From contig JAZGGI010000009.1 of the NCBI GenBank assembly GCA_036480375.1, positions 1-33,277 on the forward strand: a stretch of 33,277 nt of DNA, in the 5' to 3' direction. The stretch comes from Candidatus Zixiibacteriota bacterium (GTDB lineage: Bacteria > Zixibacteria > MSB-5A5 > GN15 > JAAZOE01). Position 1 is the stretch's first letter. The number at the start of each line of letters is the position of its first letter. The notes beneath the pieces are model-generated. The model had not been told where the DNA came from. It did no database searches and saw nothing but the letters and a program-made list of their open reading frames with translations. Position numbers and translations under genes: made by a program. Positions 7,846-16,286 of this stretch are shown piece after piece.

Positions 7846-8877
7846 CTACTTTTCAATTCCATCGAGATATTTCTTTAACTGAGTTGAATAAATTTCAAAT
7901 TCAGCGCCTTTGCTGAATAGTTTATACCCCATCTGTTCATTGACTACATAGATTGGCTTATTGGCTGCCCTCATATCCGTCACCATAAATTCGTTTCCGT
8001 GAAAATCTTTGCCGATTTTTTCATATAAAGACGCCTTAAGCCATTTTGATAATCCTCGACCACGATATTTGGCCGTGACGCCGGTCATTGCTTGATACGC
8101 TTCCCGGGGGTCAGACATATTAATCATAATATTGGATATACCGATAACGCCGTTAACATTGTGCAGCAACAAGCTGGTAATCAGCCTGGAGTTATTATCC
8201 TCCCGCCATTTTTCCTGCCGTCTGATCTCTTCGGGCGCGACGTGATATTTTTTGGCATTCTCATTTTCTTTGGGCATCTCGTTTATATAGCGGGCGAAAA
8301 GTTCAGCGTATTGATTGAGATATTTTTCCGGAATGGCCGAATAAATAATTAATTTCAGATCTTGATTTTGGGCCGGGATTTCAGTCAACCATTTTTCGAT
8401 AATTATGTGATTGGCAGAATCGCGATACAGGCGGAATCTTTCCAATCGATTTAAATATGCACTCTTCCACATTTGCGGTAAACGCATCATCCGCTCTGTC
8501 TCAGTCATAGTATTGGCTGAAGGACATTCGAACTTAACCAAATAATCATATATCCGTTTCGCCATCAAGTGACTGACGTCCTCGGGAACGTCTTCGTAGA
8601 GGGTATCGAATCCGAGAGAGCCATTTTGTTGGGGGGTGCGAGCGTTGAAAATCATCATTTGAATCCACCCGACGGGATTATTATCATCAAAAATCACAAA
8701 GCGATCATATCCTTTTTCGGGTTGTTGATAGGACAACATTCGCTTTTTAAAATCTTCCCACGGAGTATCTGGAAAAGTCGAATCGAACCGCTCGCGAAGA
8801 TCAACCATCAATTTATGATAGGTTTGCCACCGGCCATCGGTGAAATCGGCATCCGCTACAGACATTGTTGTAAACAT
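7846..8877 (-). CDS. Double-GNAT acetyltransferase-like protein
   Basis: A 343-residue soluble protein. The C-terminal half is a recognisable GCN5-related N-acetyltransferase fold. It has TGVTAKYRGRGLSKWLK (265-281) with the acetyl-CoA pyrophosphate loop RGRGLS (272-277), followed by NKPIYVVNEQMGYKL (306-320), the usual motif B pattern. The N-terminal half (about 1-165), with VGWIQMMIFN, looks like a second, degenerate GNAT domain, as in mycothiol-synthase-like tandem proteins. The substrate is unknown. GGAGGGGG precedes the ATG. It stands 52 bases past the punA stop in the same direction and may be read from the yggS-divIVA-punA transcript. The AsnRS-like gene downstream has its own promoter. 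Confidence 0.75.
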   Translation of the reverse strand: MFTTMSVADADFTDGRWQTYHKLMVDLRERFDSTFPDTPWEDFKKRMLSYQQPEKGYDRFVIFDDNNPVGWIQMMIFNARTPQQNGSLGFDTLYEDVPEDVSHLMAKRIYDYLVKFECPSANTMTETERMMRLPQMWKSAYLNRLERFRLYRDSANHIIIEKWLTEIPAQNQDLKLIIYSAIPEKYLNQYAELFARYINEMPKENENAKKYHVAPEEIRRQEKWREDNNSRLITSLLLHNVNGVIGISNIMINMSDPREAYQAMTGVTAKYRGRGLSKWLKASLYEKIGKDFHGNEFMVTDMRAANKPIYVVNEQMGYKLFSKGAEFEIYSTQLKKYLDGIEK

Positions 8878-8929
8878 ACTACCCCCCTCCGATTAGTTAA
8901 GAATAAATAATATCTCTGAATCTATTTGA

Positions 8930-9751
8930 TTAAATCCGCTCAACGACCCCGGTGATGATATCGCGCAATTTCGGCTCGGCTTCGTTGGCCGTATCAATGA
9001 TGCGTTCGAGAGAGCACGGCTCCAGTGTATCGGGCAATCCCATGTCGGTTATAATCGACATCCCCAGCACTTTGGTTCCCTGATGACGGGCGACAATAAC
9101 TTCGGGAACGGTTGACATCCCAACGACATCGGCGCCGATAATTCTCAGAAAACGGTACTCCGCGGCGGTTTCCAGATTCGGCCCGGAGACTGAAACATAT
9201 ACGCCTTTCTTCAGAGGAATCTTCAAATCAAGAGCAACCTCTTCGGTCAGTTTCACCAGATCCATATCGTAGCAGTTATACATATCGGGAAACCGGACGC
9301 CCAGTCGGTCATCGTTGTAACCGATGAGAGGATTATATCCCAAAAGATTAATATGATCGGTAATTACCATGACATCACCGGCTTTGAATTGGGGATTCAT
9401 TCCTCCGCAAGCATTGGAGACAATCAGAATTTCAATTCCCAGCTCTTTCAGAACCCGTACCGGGAAGGTGATCTGTTTCATGTCGTAGCCTTCATAGAAA
9501 TGAAATCTGCCCTGCATGGCCGCCACCGGCTTGCCTTTAAGTGTTCCCATGAGGAGTCGACCCTTATGAGATTCGACGGTTGAAACAGGGAAATTGGGAA
9601 TATTTTCATATTCAATTTTTGATTTGATTTCGATGCCATCGGCAAGGGAACCGAGTCCGGTACCAAGAATAATACCGATTTGTGGTTCTATATCCGTTTG
9701 AGTTTTTATATAATCCGCTGATTCAATAATCTTATCGTACATATTGTCCAT
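8930..9751 (-). CDS. punA: Purine nucleoside phosphorylase, trimeric PNP-I family
   Basis: A 273-residue enzyme that splits purine (deoxy)nucleosides with phosphate into base and (deoxy)ribose-1-phosphate for salvage. Visible family marks are GIILGTGLGSLAD (26-38, phosphate loop), SHKGRL (61-66), GRFHFYEGY (81-89), NACGGMNP (113-120), VSGPNLETAAEYR with the base-binding Glu194, and GADVVGMSTVPE with Met212. The base-contact residue that is Asn243 in the human enzyme is Asp236 here (SIITDMG). In human PNP the N243D change broadens use toward 6-aminopurines, so the substrate range may be wider; this is inference. The gene follows divIVA by three bases and is the third gene of the yggS-divIVA-punA operon. 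Confidence 0.93.
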   Translation of the reverse strand: MDNMYDKIIESADYIKTQTDIEPQIGIILGTGLGSLADGIEIKSKIEYENIPNFPVSTVESHKGRLLMGTLKGKPVAAMQGRFHFYEGYDMKQITFPVRVLKELGIEILIVSNACGGMNPQFKAGDVMVITDHINLLGYNPLIGYNDDRLGVRFPDMYNCYDMDLVKLTEEVALDLKIPLKKGVYVSVSGPNLETAAEYRFLRIIGADVVGMSTVPEVIVARHQGTKVLGMSIITDMGLPDTLEPCSLERIIDTANEAEPKLRDIITGVVERI

Positions 9752-9754
9752 TGT

Positions 9755-10444
9755 CTATTCCTCATTCGTATGATGTTCGGTATCGTCGAGCTTTTCGATT
9801 TGCTCCAGGGCATTATTATCCTCATCCGACTGTTCAATATACCCTTCTTCAGGATTCGTCTGCATATCCTCGGCGGTGTATTGCTGGGTCTGTGCCGTCT
9901 CTTCGCCGGAGACAGATTCGCCTTGCCCGGCATCATGTTCGGAGTATCCGTTTCCTTTATCATCCTCGGCCAGCAGTTGTTCGATTGAAGCCAGTTGCGA
10001 TGTAATGAGTGATTTTAATTGAGTCAGATAATTGCTGCGGATGAACCTGATTTTGTTTATGTCGGCGACAAGTTTCCCCATCTGGCGGTGCATATCGGCG
10101 ATTACTTCCGACTTCTTATGCTCGGCTTCGCGAACAATCAATTCCGCTTCTTTTTTGGCCTGCTCAATAGTAGTTTCGGCATCTTTATGAGCCGTGGTTA
10201 TGGTTGCATCCGCGTTTTTCTGAGCTTCCACGACGACCGCTTTGAGGGTGTCTTCAAGGTCGATTAAATGTTTCAAACGTTCGTTGAGGTGATTGTTTTC
10301 TTCGGATAGTTTTAAAGTTTCGGCGCGGGCTTCCTCCAGGGCGGTCGCCGCGAGATCCCGAAAAACTTCGACATCATCGGGATTGTATCCCCGGAATTTA
10401 ATTTCAAACTGCTGCTGACGCAGATCATTAGGAGTGGTTTCCAT
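9755..10444 (-). CDS. divIVA: DivIVA-domain coiled-coil protein
   Basis: A 229-residue protein with a short N-terminal DivIVA lipid-binding domain (about 5-35: TPNDLRQQQFEIKFRGYNPD, then EVFRDLAATALEEA). A long coiled coil runs from about 35 to 165, and an acidic Gln/Glu/Asp-rich, probably disordered tail makes up the last 60 residues. DivIVA proteins form scaffolds at negatively curved membrane, such as poles and septa. QQQFEIKFRGY matches the family's conserved membrane loop (usually 'I.n.eF....rGYd..eVd.FL'). In many bacteria the gene stands directly after yggS, as here (21 bases downstream), which supports the call. The tail sequence is not conserved and its role is unknown. Confidence 0.88.
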   Translation of the reverse strand: METTPNDLRQQQFEIKFRGYNPDDVEVFRDLAATALEEARAETLKLSEENNHLNERLKHLIDLEDTLKAVVVEAQKNADATITTAHKDAETTIEQAKKEAELIVREAEHKKSEVIADMHRQMGKLVADINKIRFIRSNYLTQLKSLITSQLASIEQLLAEDDKGNGYSEHDAGQGESVSGEETAQTQQYTAEDMQTNPEEGYIEQSDEDNNALEQIEKLDDTEHHTNEE

Positions 10445-10465
10445 AATAATACTCTATTTTAATTG

Positions 10466-11167
10466 TTATCTTGTTCTCTCGCCAAAAATCGCAGTACCGA
10501 CACGAACCATGTTGGAGCCGCATTTTATTGCCAACTCGTAATCCGACGACATTCCCATCGATAACGTATCTACGTAAGGGCCTACTTGTGTTCGCATCGC
10601 CTCAAATAATTTACGAGTCATTTCAAACGCTTTTTGAATTTCACTCGCATCATCCGTCCAGGGGCCTATCGTCATCAGACCTTTCATGTTTATACCCGGA
10701 AGCGTCGCTATTCGTTCGGCCCCTTCAATTAAATCATCGGGAGGGAAGCCGTATTTACTTTCTTCGCCCGATGAATTTACTTCCAGAAGACAATCAATCT
10801 TCTTGTTCAGTCTGACAGACGCCTGAGAAACTTTTTCAGCCAGATGCCATGAGTCGATTGACTGAATCAAATCGAAATATTGTACCGCCCGTGCTGCTTT
10901 GTTGGTTTGCAAATGTCCTATCAGATGCCATGAGGCGATGTTACCCAGTTCTTTAACTTTTTCGATTCCTTCCTGAACTCGACTCTCCCCCAGAATTTTC
11001 GCACCGGCCGCGACGGCGTGTTCCACTATCTCCACAGAAAAAGTTTTACTGACGGATACAAGCGTAATTTCCGAAGGCTGACGATTAACTTTTCCGGCGG
11101 CCTCGGCGATGCGCTGATTCACTTCCCGCAAATTCCGGGCGATCCGTTCCACTACTTCATTTTGCAC
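10466..11167 (-). CDS. yggS: PLP homeostasis protein, YggS/PLPBP family
   Basis: A 233-residue single-domain PLP-binding TIM-barrel protein of normal length for the family. It binds pyridoxal phosphate without known catalysis and helps control PLP and amino-acid pools. The PLP lysine is Lys41 in VSVSKTF. Other marks are GESRVQEG (usually GENRVQE), WHLIGHLQTNKAA (phosphate and partner loops), LLEVNSSGEESKYG, GLMTIGP, LSMGMSSDYELAIKCG and VRVGTAIFGER at the C-terminus. It is the first gene of the yggS-divIVA-punA operon. No ribosome site precedes the ATG, and a possible -10 box ends only nine bases upstream, so the message may be nearly leaderless. Confidence 0.95.
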   Translation of the reverse strand: MQNEVVERIARNLREVNQRIAEAAGKVNRQPSEITLVSVSKTFSVEIVEHAVAAGAKILGESRVQEGIEKVKELGNIASWHLIGHLQTNKAARAVQYFDLIQSIDSWHLAEKVSQASVRLNKKIDCLLEVNSSGEESKYGFPPDDLIEGAERIATLPGINMKGLMTIGPWTDDASEIQKAFEMTRKLFEAMRTQVGPYVDTLSMGMSSDYELAIKCGSNMVRVGTAIFGERTR

Positions 11168-11175
11168 AACATTGA

Positions 11176-11205
11176 TATATAAGTTACAGGCGTCAATTTT
11201 AGCAA
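11176..11205 (-). promoter_or_regulatory. Possible promoter of the yggS operon
   Basis: The minus strand has TTGCTA (11200-11205) and TATATA (11176-11181) 18 bases apart. Transcription would begin within a few bases of the yggS ATG. A TTGACG inside the spacer has no -10 partner at proper distance. The call is weak. Confidence 0.3.
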
Positions 11206-11208
11206 TAT

Positions 11209-11240
11209 AAAAACGGGCGGAACGTAAATCCGACCGCCCG
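11209..11240 (-). terminator. Rho-independent terminator of the DUF255 lipoprotein gene
   Basis: CGGGCGG (11234-11240 on the minus strand) pairs with 11214-11220 around a 13-base loop and is followed by five U residues (11209-11213). It stands 25 bases past the stop. Confidence 0.8.
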
Positions 11241-11264
11241 CTTTGCTCGCGACACTGTTTATTC

Positions 11265-13400
11265 CTACAGACCGCTTAGCCAGTTTAGTTCTTGGCTCAA
11301 ACCGGCCAAGTCTGTCACCGGGAGACGACAGGCTTTATCACGGCAGAAGAAATATGTCAGTTGGTCGACCTCCTGCCTTCCCTGCAAAAGGGGTAAGTTC
11401 GATTTTTCCCCGCTGATATTCCCGATTACGATTTTATTGGGTAAAAATCGAGAAAATATTTCCCGATTGAATCGTGTCATTTTTTGAGAATCGTTACCTG
11501 AGACGACAATTTCGATAGGTTCTGATAAGGCAAAATACCCGGCCATCAACAGTGTGCCAGTTGCCTGGGGTGACTGGGCGGCCATACCCGAGTGGGCTGC
11601 CAATGATTCATCCCTAATATTGGACAGAGAATTATCACCGGTAATAGCGATAAGATACTGGAGGTTGCGAATCATGACATAAGCCGGCGAAGGCGTGGCG
11701 CCGTCTGATATGTCACGAGGCCTGAAGATTAAATCATTGTTATTTGCGGGAGCGGAATAAAATTGATCGGAATCATAAAACAGTTCCACAGTGCGATCAG
11801 CCAACTGCCGGGCGGTCCGCAGATAATTTTCCTCAAACGATGCCTGGTATAAATCGAGTAATCCGGCAATGAAATAGGCGTAATCTTCCAGTAATTCCAC
11901 GCGCAGGATTTTTCCATGGCGGTAGCTATGATAAAGCGTGCCCTCGTCATACAATTTTTTCAAAATAAAATCGGCGGCTTTTCTTGCGGATGTTAGATAA
12001 CCGGCTTCCCCTGTCACCTGATAGGCCCGCGAAAAGGCGGAGATAGCCAGGCCATTCCACGAAACAAGGATCTTATCGTCGATAGCCGGGGCGACACGAC
12101 GGGAACGGACATCTAATAAAGTCAGATTTGCCTTTTCAATTTTCTCACGAAATTCTTCCGGGCTCAATTGTAATTTATCCATAACATCCTGCGAATGACG
12201 GCCCAAATGTAAAACATTGAGACCATGCTCAAAACTACCCGATACGGTTATCCCGTAATAGCGGCATATCCAATCGGAGTCATCGCCCATTATTTCGTCT
12301 ACCTCTGATTTTTTCCAGACATAGAATTTACCTTCTTCGCCTTCGCTGTCGGCATCCATAGTCGAATAAAAGCCGCCTTCGGAGTCAGACATTTCGCGCT
12401 GCAGAAAACCAAGAGTTCCTGTTACGACTTCGAGATACTCCGCCTCGCCCGTTAGCTGGTAGGCTTCGAGATATGATTTGACTAAAAGGGCATTGTCATA
12501 AAGCATTTTTTCAAAATGAGGAATGAGCCATTTTTCATCGACCGAGTAGCGATGGAAACCGCCTCCGAGATGATCGTAGATTCCGCCTTCCGACATTTTT
12601 TTCAATGTCAGAAAACCGGCTTGGGAATATTCTTCGTTTTTGGTTAAACGAGAAGCTCGAAATAAAAACTCAACAGCAGCGCTCTGGGGGAATTTGGGGT
12701 TTGAGCCGAATCCGCCGTTTCGAAAATCCACATTTCTGAGTATTTCATCCGCCCCTGAAACTAATACTTCACGACTGATAGGCCTTGGTGAAATACTCTG
12801 AGTTGCCGATTGAGACAAACGGCTGGTAATCGTCTCGGCGGTCTTTATAATATCATCGTGCCGGCTTTCATAAGCGAAGGCGATTTCCGTGAGGAGCTCC
12901 TTAAATCCCGGGCGGCCGTAATTTGATACCGGCGGGAAATAGGTCCCGGCGAAAAACGGTTTCTTATCGGGAGTCATAAAGATTGACATAGGCCATCCCC
13001 CACCGCCGGTCATAGCCATGACGGCCGACATATAAACCTGATCGATATCGGGTCGTTCCTCTCGATCAACTTTTATCGACACAAAAAACTTATTTAATAT
13101 CCGAGCGATTTCGTCGTTTTCAAACGATTCATGCTCCATGACATGACACCAATGGCAGGCATTATAACCAATTGATAAAAATATTGGTTTATTTTCATTA
13201 CGTGCTTTTTCGAAAGCTTCTTCGCTCCACTCGTACCAATCGACCGGATTATCGGCATGAGCCTGCAAATAGGGTGACGCGGCATTGGCCAGTCTATTTT
13301 TTGTCTTAGTGTGCAAGGTTTCTTCTCCTATCTCAGAACAACCTAATATCATTGCCAGACAAAGGATTAGTATTATGAGTAATCTTGTATTATGGACCAT
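11265..13400 (-). CDS. DUF255/thioredoxin-fold lipoprotein (YyaL/SPATA20 family)
   Basis: A 711-residue protein. A lipoprotein signal with a lipobox ending at Cys21 (AMILGC) precedes the conserved family start, [19 protein letters not shown] then [10 protein letters not shown]. The thioredoxin-like domain (about 35-190) has the CHWCH motif (82-86), a CxxC redox pair. The rest (about 200-690) is an alpha-barrel like the six-hairpin glycosidases, with [20 protein letters not shown] and [14 protein letters not shown]. Biochemical activity in the family is not firmly established; redox or carbohydrate roles have been suggested. Most homologues are cytoplasmic, so the lipobox, which would place this one on the periplasmic face of a membrane, is noteworthy. 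The ATG has AGGAG seven to eight bases upstream. It is transcribed alone and divergent from the TPR gene. Confidence 0.9.
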   Translation of the reverse strand: MVHNTRLLIILILCLAMILGCSEIGEETLHTKTKNRLANAASPYLQAHADNPVDWYEWSEEAFEKARNENKPIFLSIGYNACHWCHVMEHESFENDEIARILNKFFVSIKVDREERPDIDQVYMSAVMAMTGGGGWPMSIFMTPDKKPFFAGTYFPPVSNYGRPGFKELLTEIAFAYESRHDDIIKTAETITSRLSQSATQSISPRPISREVLVSGADEILRNVDFRNGGFGSNPKFPQSAAVEFLFRASRLTKNEEYSQAGFLTLKKMSEGGIYDHLGGGFHRYSVDEKWLIPHFEKMLYDNALLVKSYLEAYQLTGEAEYLEVVTGTLGFLQREMSDSEGGFYSTMDADSEGEEGKFYVWKKSEVDEIMGDDSDWICRYYGITVSGSFEHGLNVLHLGRHSQDVMDKLQLSPEEFREKIEKANLTLLDVRSRRVAPAIDDKILVSWNGLAISAFSRAYQVTGEAGYLTSARKAADFILKKLYDEGTLYHSYRHGKILRVELLEDYAYFIAGLLDLYQASFEENYLRTARQLADRTVELFYDSDQFYSAPANNNDLIFRPRDISDGATPSPAYVMIRNLQYLIAITGDNSLSNIRDESLAAHSGMAAQSPQATGTLLMAGYFALSEPIEIVVSGNDSQKMTRFNREIFSRFLPNKIVIGNISGEKSNLPLLQGRQEVDQLTYFFCRDKACRLPVTDLAGLSQELNWLSGL

Positions 13401-13490
13401 CTATATCTCCTAACTCTACAATGAGTATAACCCCGATTAATCCATTATTGTTTCATGAATTTGGAACCCGGCCGGATGTTTCGTTTAGAA

Positions 13491-13518
13491 TTAAAAAAGG
13501 CTTGCCGATATCTATAAT
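13491..13518 (+). promoter_or_regulatory. Probable promoter of the TPR protein gene
   Basis: A perfect -10 TATAAT (13513-13518) follows TTAAAA (13491-13496, four of six) at 16 bases. The start codon lies about 40 bases further, with GCGGAGGA as ribosome site. The region between the two divergent genes holds no other gene. Confidence 0.5.
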
Positions 13519-13562
13519 GGCCATTACTTTACGCGACTATCATTAGCGGAGGATTTTTTGAA

Positions 13563-14738
13563 ATGAGACGATTAACGTTAATTACTCTTTTGCTCCTGAG
13601 TTTGATTATTCTATTTTCTCAGTCTATCTGGGCGCTTGGTTCAGAAATGGAAAAAGCGATATTGGATGCCCGCTGGCCGAAAATATATAAAATGCTAAAG
13701 GCAGATTCGGCTTCTGTGGCCGATCCAATCTCCCGACTTCTGATGGGCCATGCCTGTCTGGCAACCCAGAAAAACTACGGCGCAACAAGCATGTTCAAGA
13801 GCGTCACCGATCCCGATGAGATAGTAATTTGGGCTCAATTTACAGAGTCGTTCTATAAACAACATCCCGAAAACGCGGTCGCCGTTTACCTATCCGCTGA
13901 TGCCAACCTCCGTTTGGGAAAAATCGAAGATGCCCTGGCCGGTTTTGATCATTCCATATCCAGGAACGATCTGTTTTTATTACCTTATTATCAAAAGGCA
14001 TTCATCTATAATTTCATGCTGAAGGATTACCAAAAGGCGGAAACCGAGTTTCGCAATGTCCTGAGAATCAACCCACGCTTTGCCCGCGCCTATCTGGAGC
14101 TGGCCGGGATTTATACCGACAGGGATGATCATACAAAATCAATTGAACTATTGAGCAAGGCGATAGATTCCGATAAGGAATATTCCTTCGCCTTTTACAA
14201 CCGCGCTAATGCTTATATGCATCTGAAAGATTATGATAAAGCCTTATCCGACTACGACCAGGCTATTATGTTGCGGCCTATCTGGCCGGAAGCGTTTTAC
14301 AATCGAGGCAATCTTTTTCTATTCGGTAAGGATAATCTTCTAAACGCGATTTCCGATTACGATAAAGCAATTCGTATGAATCCGGAGTACAGCGATGCTT
14401 ATTTGAATCGAGGTATCGCTCGCGACCGACAGGGAATGTCTCCCCAGGCCATATCTGATTTTAATCGCGTCCTGGATTTAAGCCCGGACAAGGCCGAGGC
14501 ATATAGCAATCGAGGCAATGCCCATTTGAATATGGATTTAATTGATAAAGCTCTGGATGATTATAATAAGGCTCTGGAACTTAATCCCCAACTTGCGGAA
14601 GCTTTTGAAAATCGCGGTTATCTGTACATGGTCAAACTAAACGATCCTGAAAAAGCCTGCGCCGACTGGAAAAAAGCCTGCCAATTGGGACGCTGCAATA
14701 ATTATAATATCGCCCGCGACGGTGGTACATGCAAATAA
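13563..14738 (+). CDS. Exported tetratricopeptide-repeat protein
   Basis: A 391-residue protein with a clear signal peptide (basic MRR, hydrophobic 5-19, likely cleavage near IWA-LG at 24). After a 75-residue helical segment come eight consecutive TPR units of about 34 residues (roughly 102-380). Each shows the A..NRG.....D...A..DY..A..L.P pattern, for example EAFYNRGNLF, DAYLNRGIA and EAYSNRGNAHL. The repeats form a protein-binding solenoid in the periplasm. No catalytic domain is present, so the partner cannot be named. GGAGG stands ten bases before the ATG. The 3' side leads into the rubrerythrin gene after 118 bases with no obvious terminator, so partial co-transcription is possible. Confidence 0.88.
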   Translation: MRRLTLITLLLLSLIILFSQSIWALGSEMEKAILDARWPKIYKMLKADSASVADPISRLLMGHACLATQKNYGATSMFKSVTDPDEIVIWAQFTESFYKQHPENAVAVYLSADANLRLGKIEDALAGFDHSISRNDLFLLPYYQKAFIYNFMLKDYQKAETEFRNVLRINPRFARAYLELAGIYTDRDDHTKSIELLSKAIDSDKEYSFAFYNRANAYMHLKDYDKALSDYDQAIMLRPIWPEAFYNRGNLFLFGKDNLLNAISDYDKAIRMNPEYSDAYLNRGIARDRQGMSPQAISDFNRVLDLSPDKAEAYSNRGNAHLNMDLIDKALDDYNKALELNPQLAEAFENRGYLYMVKLNDPEKACADWKKACQLGRCNNYNIARDGGTCK

Positions 14739-14856
14739 TCGTCACGGCTTGAATATATCCATTTGGTATAGACAACTTTAAAAATCCGCTTGCTCCCCTC
14801 CAACTTTATGTCTAATATGAATCGATTATTTAAATCATACTGGGAGGTATATTTTC

Positions 14857-15432
14857 ATGGCGGATTTAATAGGAACCAAGACCGAAAAAAATTTATTGGG
14901 TTCATTTGCCGGAGAATCACAGGCGCGGAATCGCTACACGTTCTTTGCCAGCAAAGCCCGAAAAGAAGGGTATGTGCAGATTGCCGATATTTTTGAAGAA
15001 ACCGCCAATCAGGAAAAAGAGCATGCCAAGCGGTTTTTCAAATTTCTGAAAGGCGGGGATGTCGAAATTACGGCTTCGTTCCCGGCGGGTGTAATTGGCT
15101 CGACGGCTGAAAACCTCAAGGCCGCCGCCGCGGGAGAGCATGAGGAATGGACGGAGCTTTACCCCGAATTCGCGCGAATCGCTCGACAGGAAGGTTTCGA
15201 GGCAATTGCCAAAAACTGGGACGCCATATGCGTCGCTGAGAAGCAGCATGAAAACAGGTACCTGGAATTATTGAAAAATATCGAAAACGGAACCGTCTTC
15301 AAAAAGCCGGAAAAGGTAGTCTGGCGTTGCAGAAACTGCGGATATTTGCACGTGGGAGAAGAGGCGCCCGATGTCTGCCCGGCCTGCGCCCATAAAAAAG
15401 ACCATTTCGAAGTTCTGGCCGAAAACTGGTAA
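14857..15432 (+). CDS. rbr: Rubrerythrin
   Basis: A 191-residue cytoplasmic non-haem iron peroxidase that reduces hydrogen peroxide in anaerobes and microaerophiles. The N-terminal ferritin-like four-helix domain carries the diiron ligands Glu20, Glu53, His56, Glu94, Glu97, Glu128 and His131. The C-terminal rubredoxin domain binds a single iron through Cys158/Cys161 (CRNCGY) and Cys174/Cys177 (CPACAHKK). Length and ligand spacing match the classical Desulfovibrio enzyme. GGGAGGT precedes the ATG. The next gene, 29 bases on, is a flavin-reductase/rubredoxin fusion that could supply its electrons. No PerR-type box could be recognised upstream. Confidence 0.97.
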   Translation: MADLIGTKTEKNLLGSFAGESQARNRYTFFASKARKEGYVQIADIFEETANQEKEHAKRFFKFLKGGDVEITASFPAGVIGSTAENLKAAAAGEHEEWTELYPEFARIARQEGFEAIAKNWDAICVAEKQHENRYLELLKNIENGTVFKKPEKVVWRCRNCGYLHVGEEAPDVCPACAHKKDHFEVLAENW

Positions 15433-15461
15433 GCAAAAACCATTAGCCGTAAGGAAAATAC

Positions 15462-16178
15462 ATGAATCTTGATGCCCTGCTTACGCTGAGTTATGGGGTT
15501 TACGTCGTCAGTTCGCGATTGGGCGACAAGCTCAACGGCCAGATATCCAATACGGCGATGCAGGTATCAAGCTCACCGCCTCTGATTACGGTCGCCATCA
15601 ACAAAGGCGCATTGACTCATGAATGTATTGCGGAAGCCGGCGTTTTTGCCGTTACGATTTTATCTGAGAAGGCCCCGCTCGAATTTATCGGACGGTTCGG
15701 TTTTAAAAGCGGCCGTGATGTGGATAAATTTGAGGGTATTGATTATCGCCTGACGCAAACCCAATCGCCTTATCCGACTGATTATGCCTTGTCGGTGTTG
15801 GACGCCGAAGTTATCAAATCCGACGATATGGGTTCGCATACATTGTTCACCGGGAAAATCGTTGACGCCCGGATAATCGGTGAAGGCATCCCAATGACAT
15901 ATCAGTTTTATCGCGAGAATTTGCGTGGTAAGACTCCGCCCACAGCGCCTACTTATAAAGGTGAGCAAGTCCCTCCAGATGATGCGAAAGAAATGGATGA
16001 AAACAAAGCTACGGCGGCCGGTCGAAGCTATGTATGCGAAGTATGCGGATATGTCTATGATCCGGCGCAGGGTGATCCTGATAACGGTATAGAGCCGGGT
16101 ACTAAATTTGAAGATTTGCCTGATGATTGGCGCTGTCCGGTATGCGACGCCAATAAAAGCGAATTCGAGCCTGTCTAA
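15462..16178 (+). CDS. Flavin reductase-rubredoxin fusion (high-molecular-weight rubredoxin, Hrb-like)
   Basis: A 238-residue fusion. Residues 1-155 are a flavin-reductase-like split-barrel FMN domain ([20 protein letters not shown] then [19 protein letters not shown], and [23 protein letters not shown]). After a polar linker (about 160-188), residues 189-238 are a rubredoxin with Cys192/Cys195 (CEVCGY) and Cys225/Cys228 (CPVCDANK). The same order is found in the Moorella Hrb protein, an NAD(P)H:rubredoxin oxidoreductase that feeds electrons to flavodiiron proteins reducing O2 or NO. Here the neighbour is rubrerythrin, 29 bases upstream, so it probably passes electrons from NAD(P)H via FMN and rubredoxin iron to peroxide reduction. 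No flavodiiron gene is in view. AAGGA serves as ribosome site. Confidence 0.9.
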   Translation: MNLDALLTLSYGVYVVSSRLGDKLNGQISNTAMQVSSSPPLITVAINKGALTHECIAEAGVFAVTILSEKAPLEFIGRFGFKSGRDVDKFEGIDYRLTQTQSPYPTDYALSVLDAEVIKSDDMGSHTLFTGKIVDARIIGEGIPMTYQFYRENLRGKTPPTAPTYKGEQVPPDDAKEMDENKATAAGRSYVCEVCGYVYDPAQGDPDNGIEPGTKFEDLPDDWRCPVCDANKSEFEPV

Positions 16179-16185
16179 AATATTT

Positions 16186-16210
16186 ATCGCCCCGATTATT
16201 TCGGGGCGAT
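16186..16210. terminator. Hairpin terminator between convergent genes
   Basis: A 10-bp perfect stem (ATCGCCCCGA at 16186-16195 with 16201-16210) and a 5-base loop lie seven bases past the Hrb-like gene stop. A U-rich flank is present on both strands (TGAATTT to the right; AAATATTTTA on the minus strand), so it may work in both directions. Confidence 0.65.
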
Positions 16211-16225
16211 TGAATTTAGAGGAGG

Positions 16226-16276
16226 GGGAGGGGATGGGGTCCCACGCGGAGGATACGGGATATCCCCTCCCGTTTT
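16226..16276 (+). terminator. Second hairpin, possible terminator
   Basis: GGGAGGGGAT (16226-16235) is the perfect complement of 16262-16271. The loop is 26 bases, and GTTTTG follows. It lies between the convergent Hrb-like and propeller genes and may back up the first terminator. The purine-rich arm is unusual and may have another role. Confidence 0.4.
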
Positions 16277-16286
16277 GAGTGAAGGT

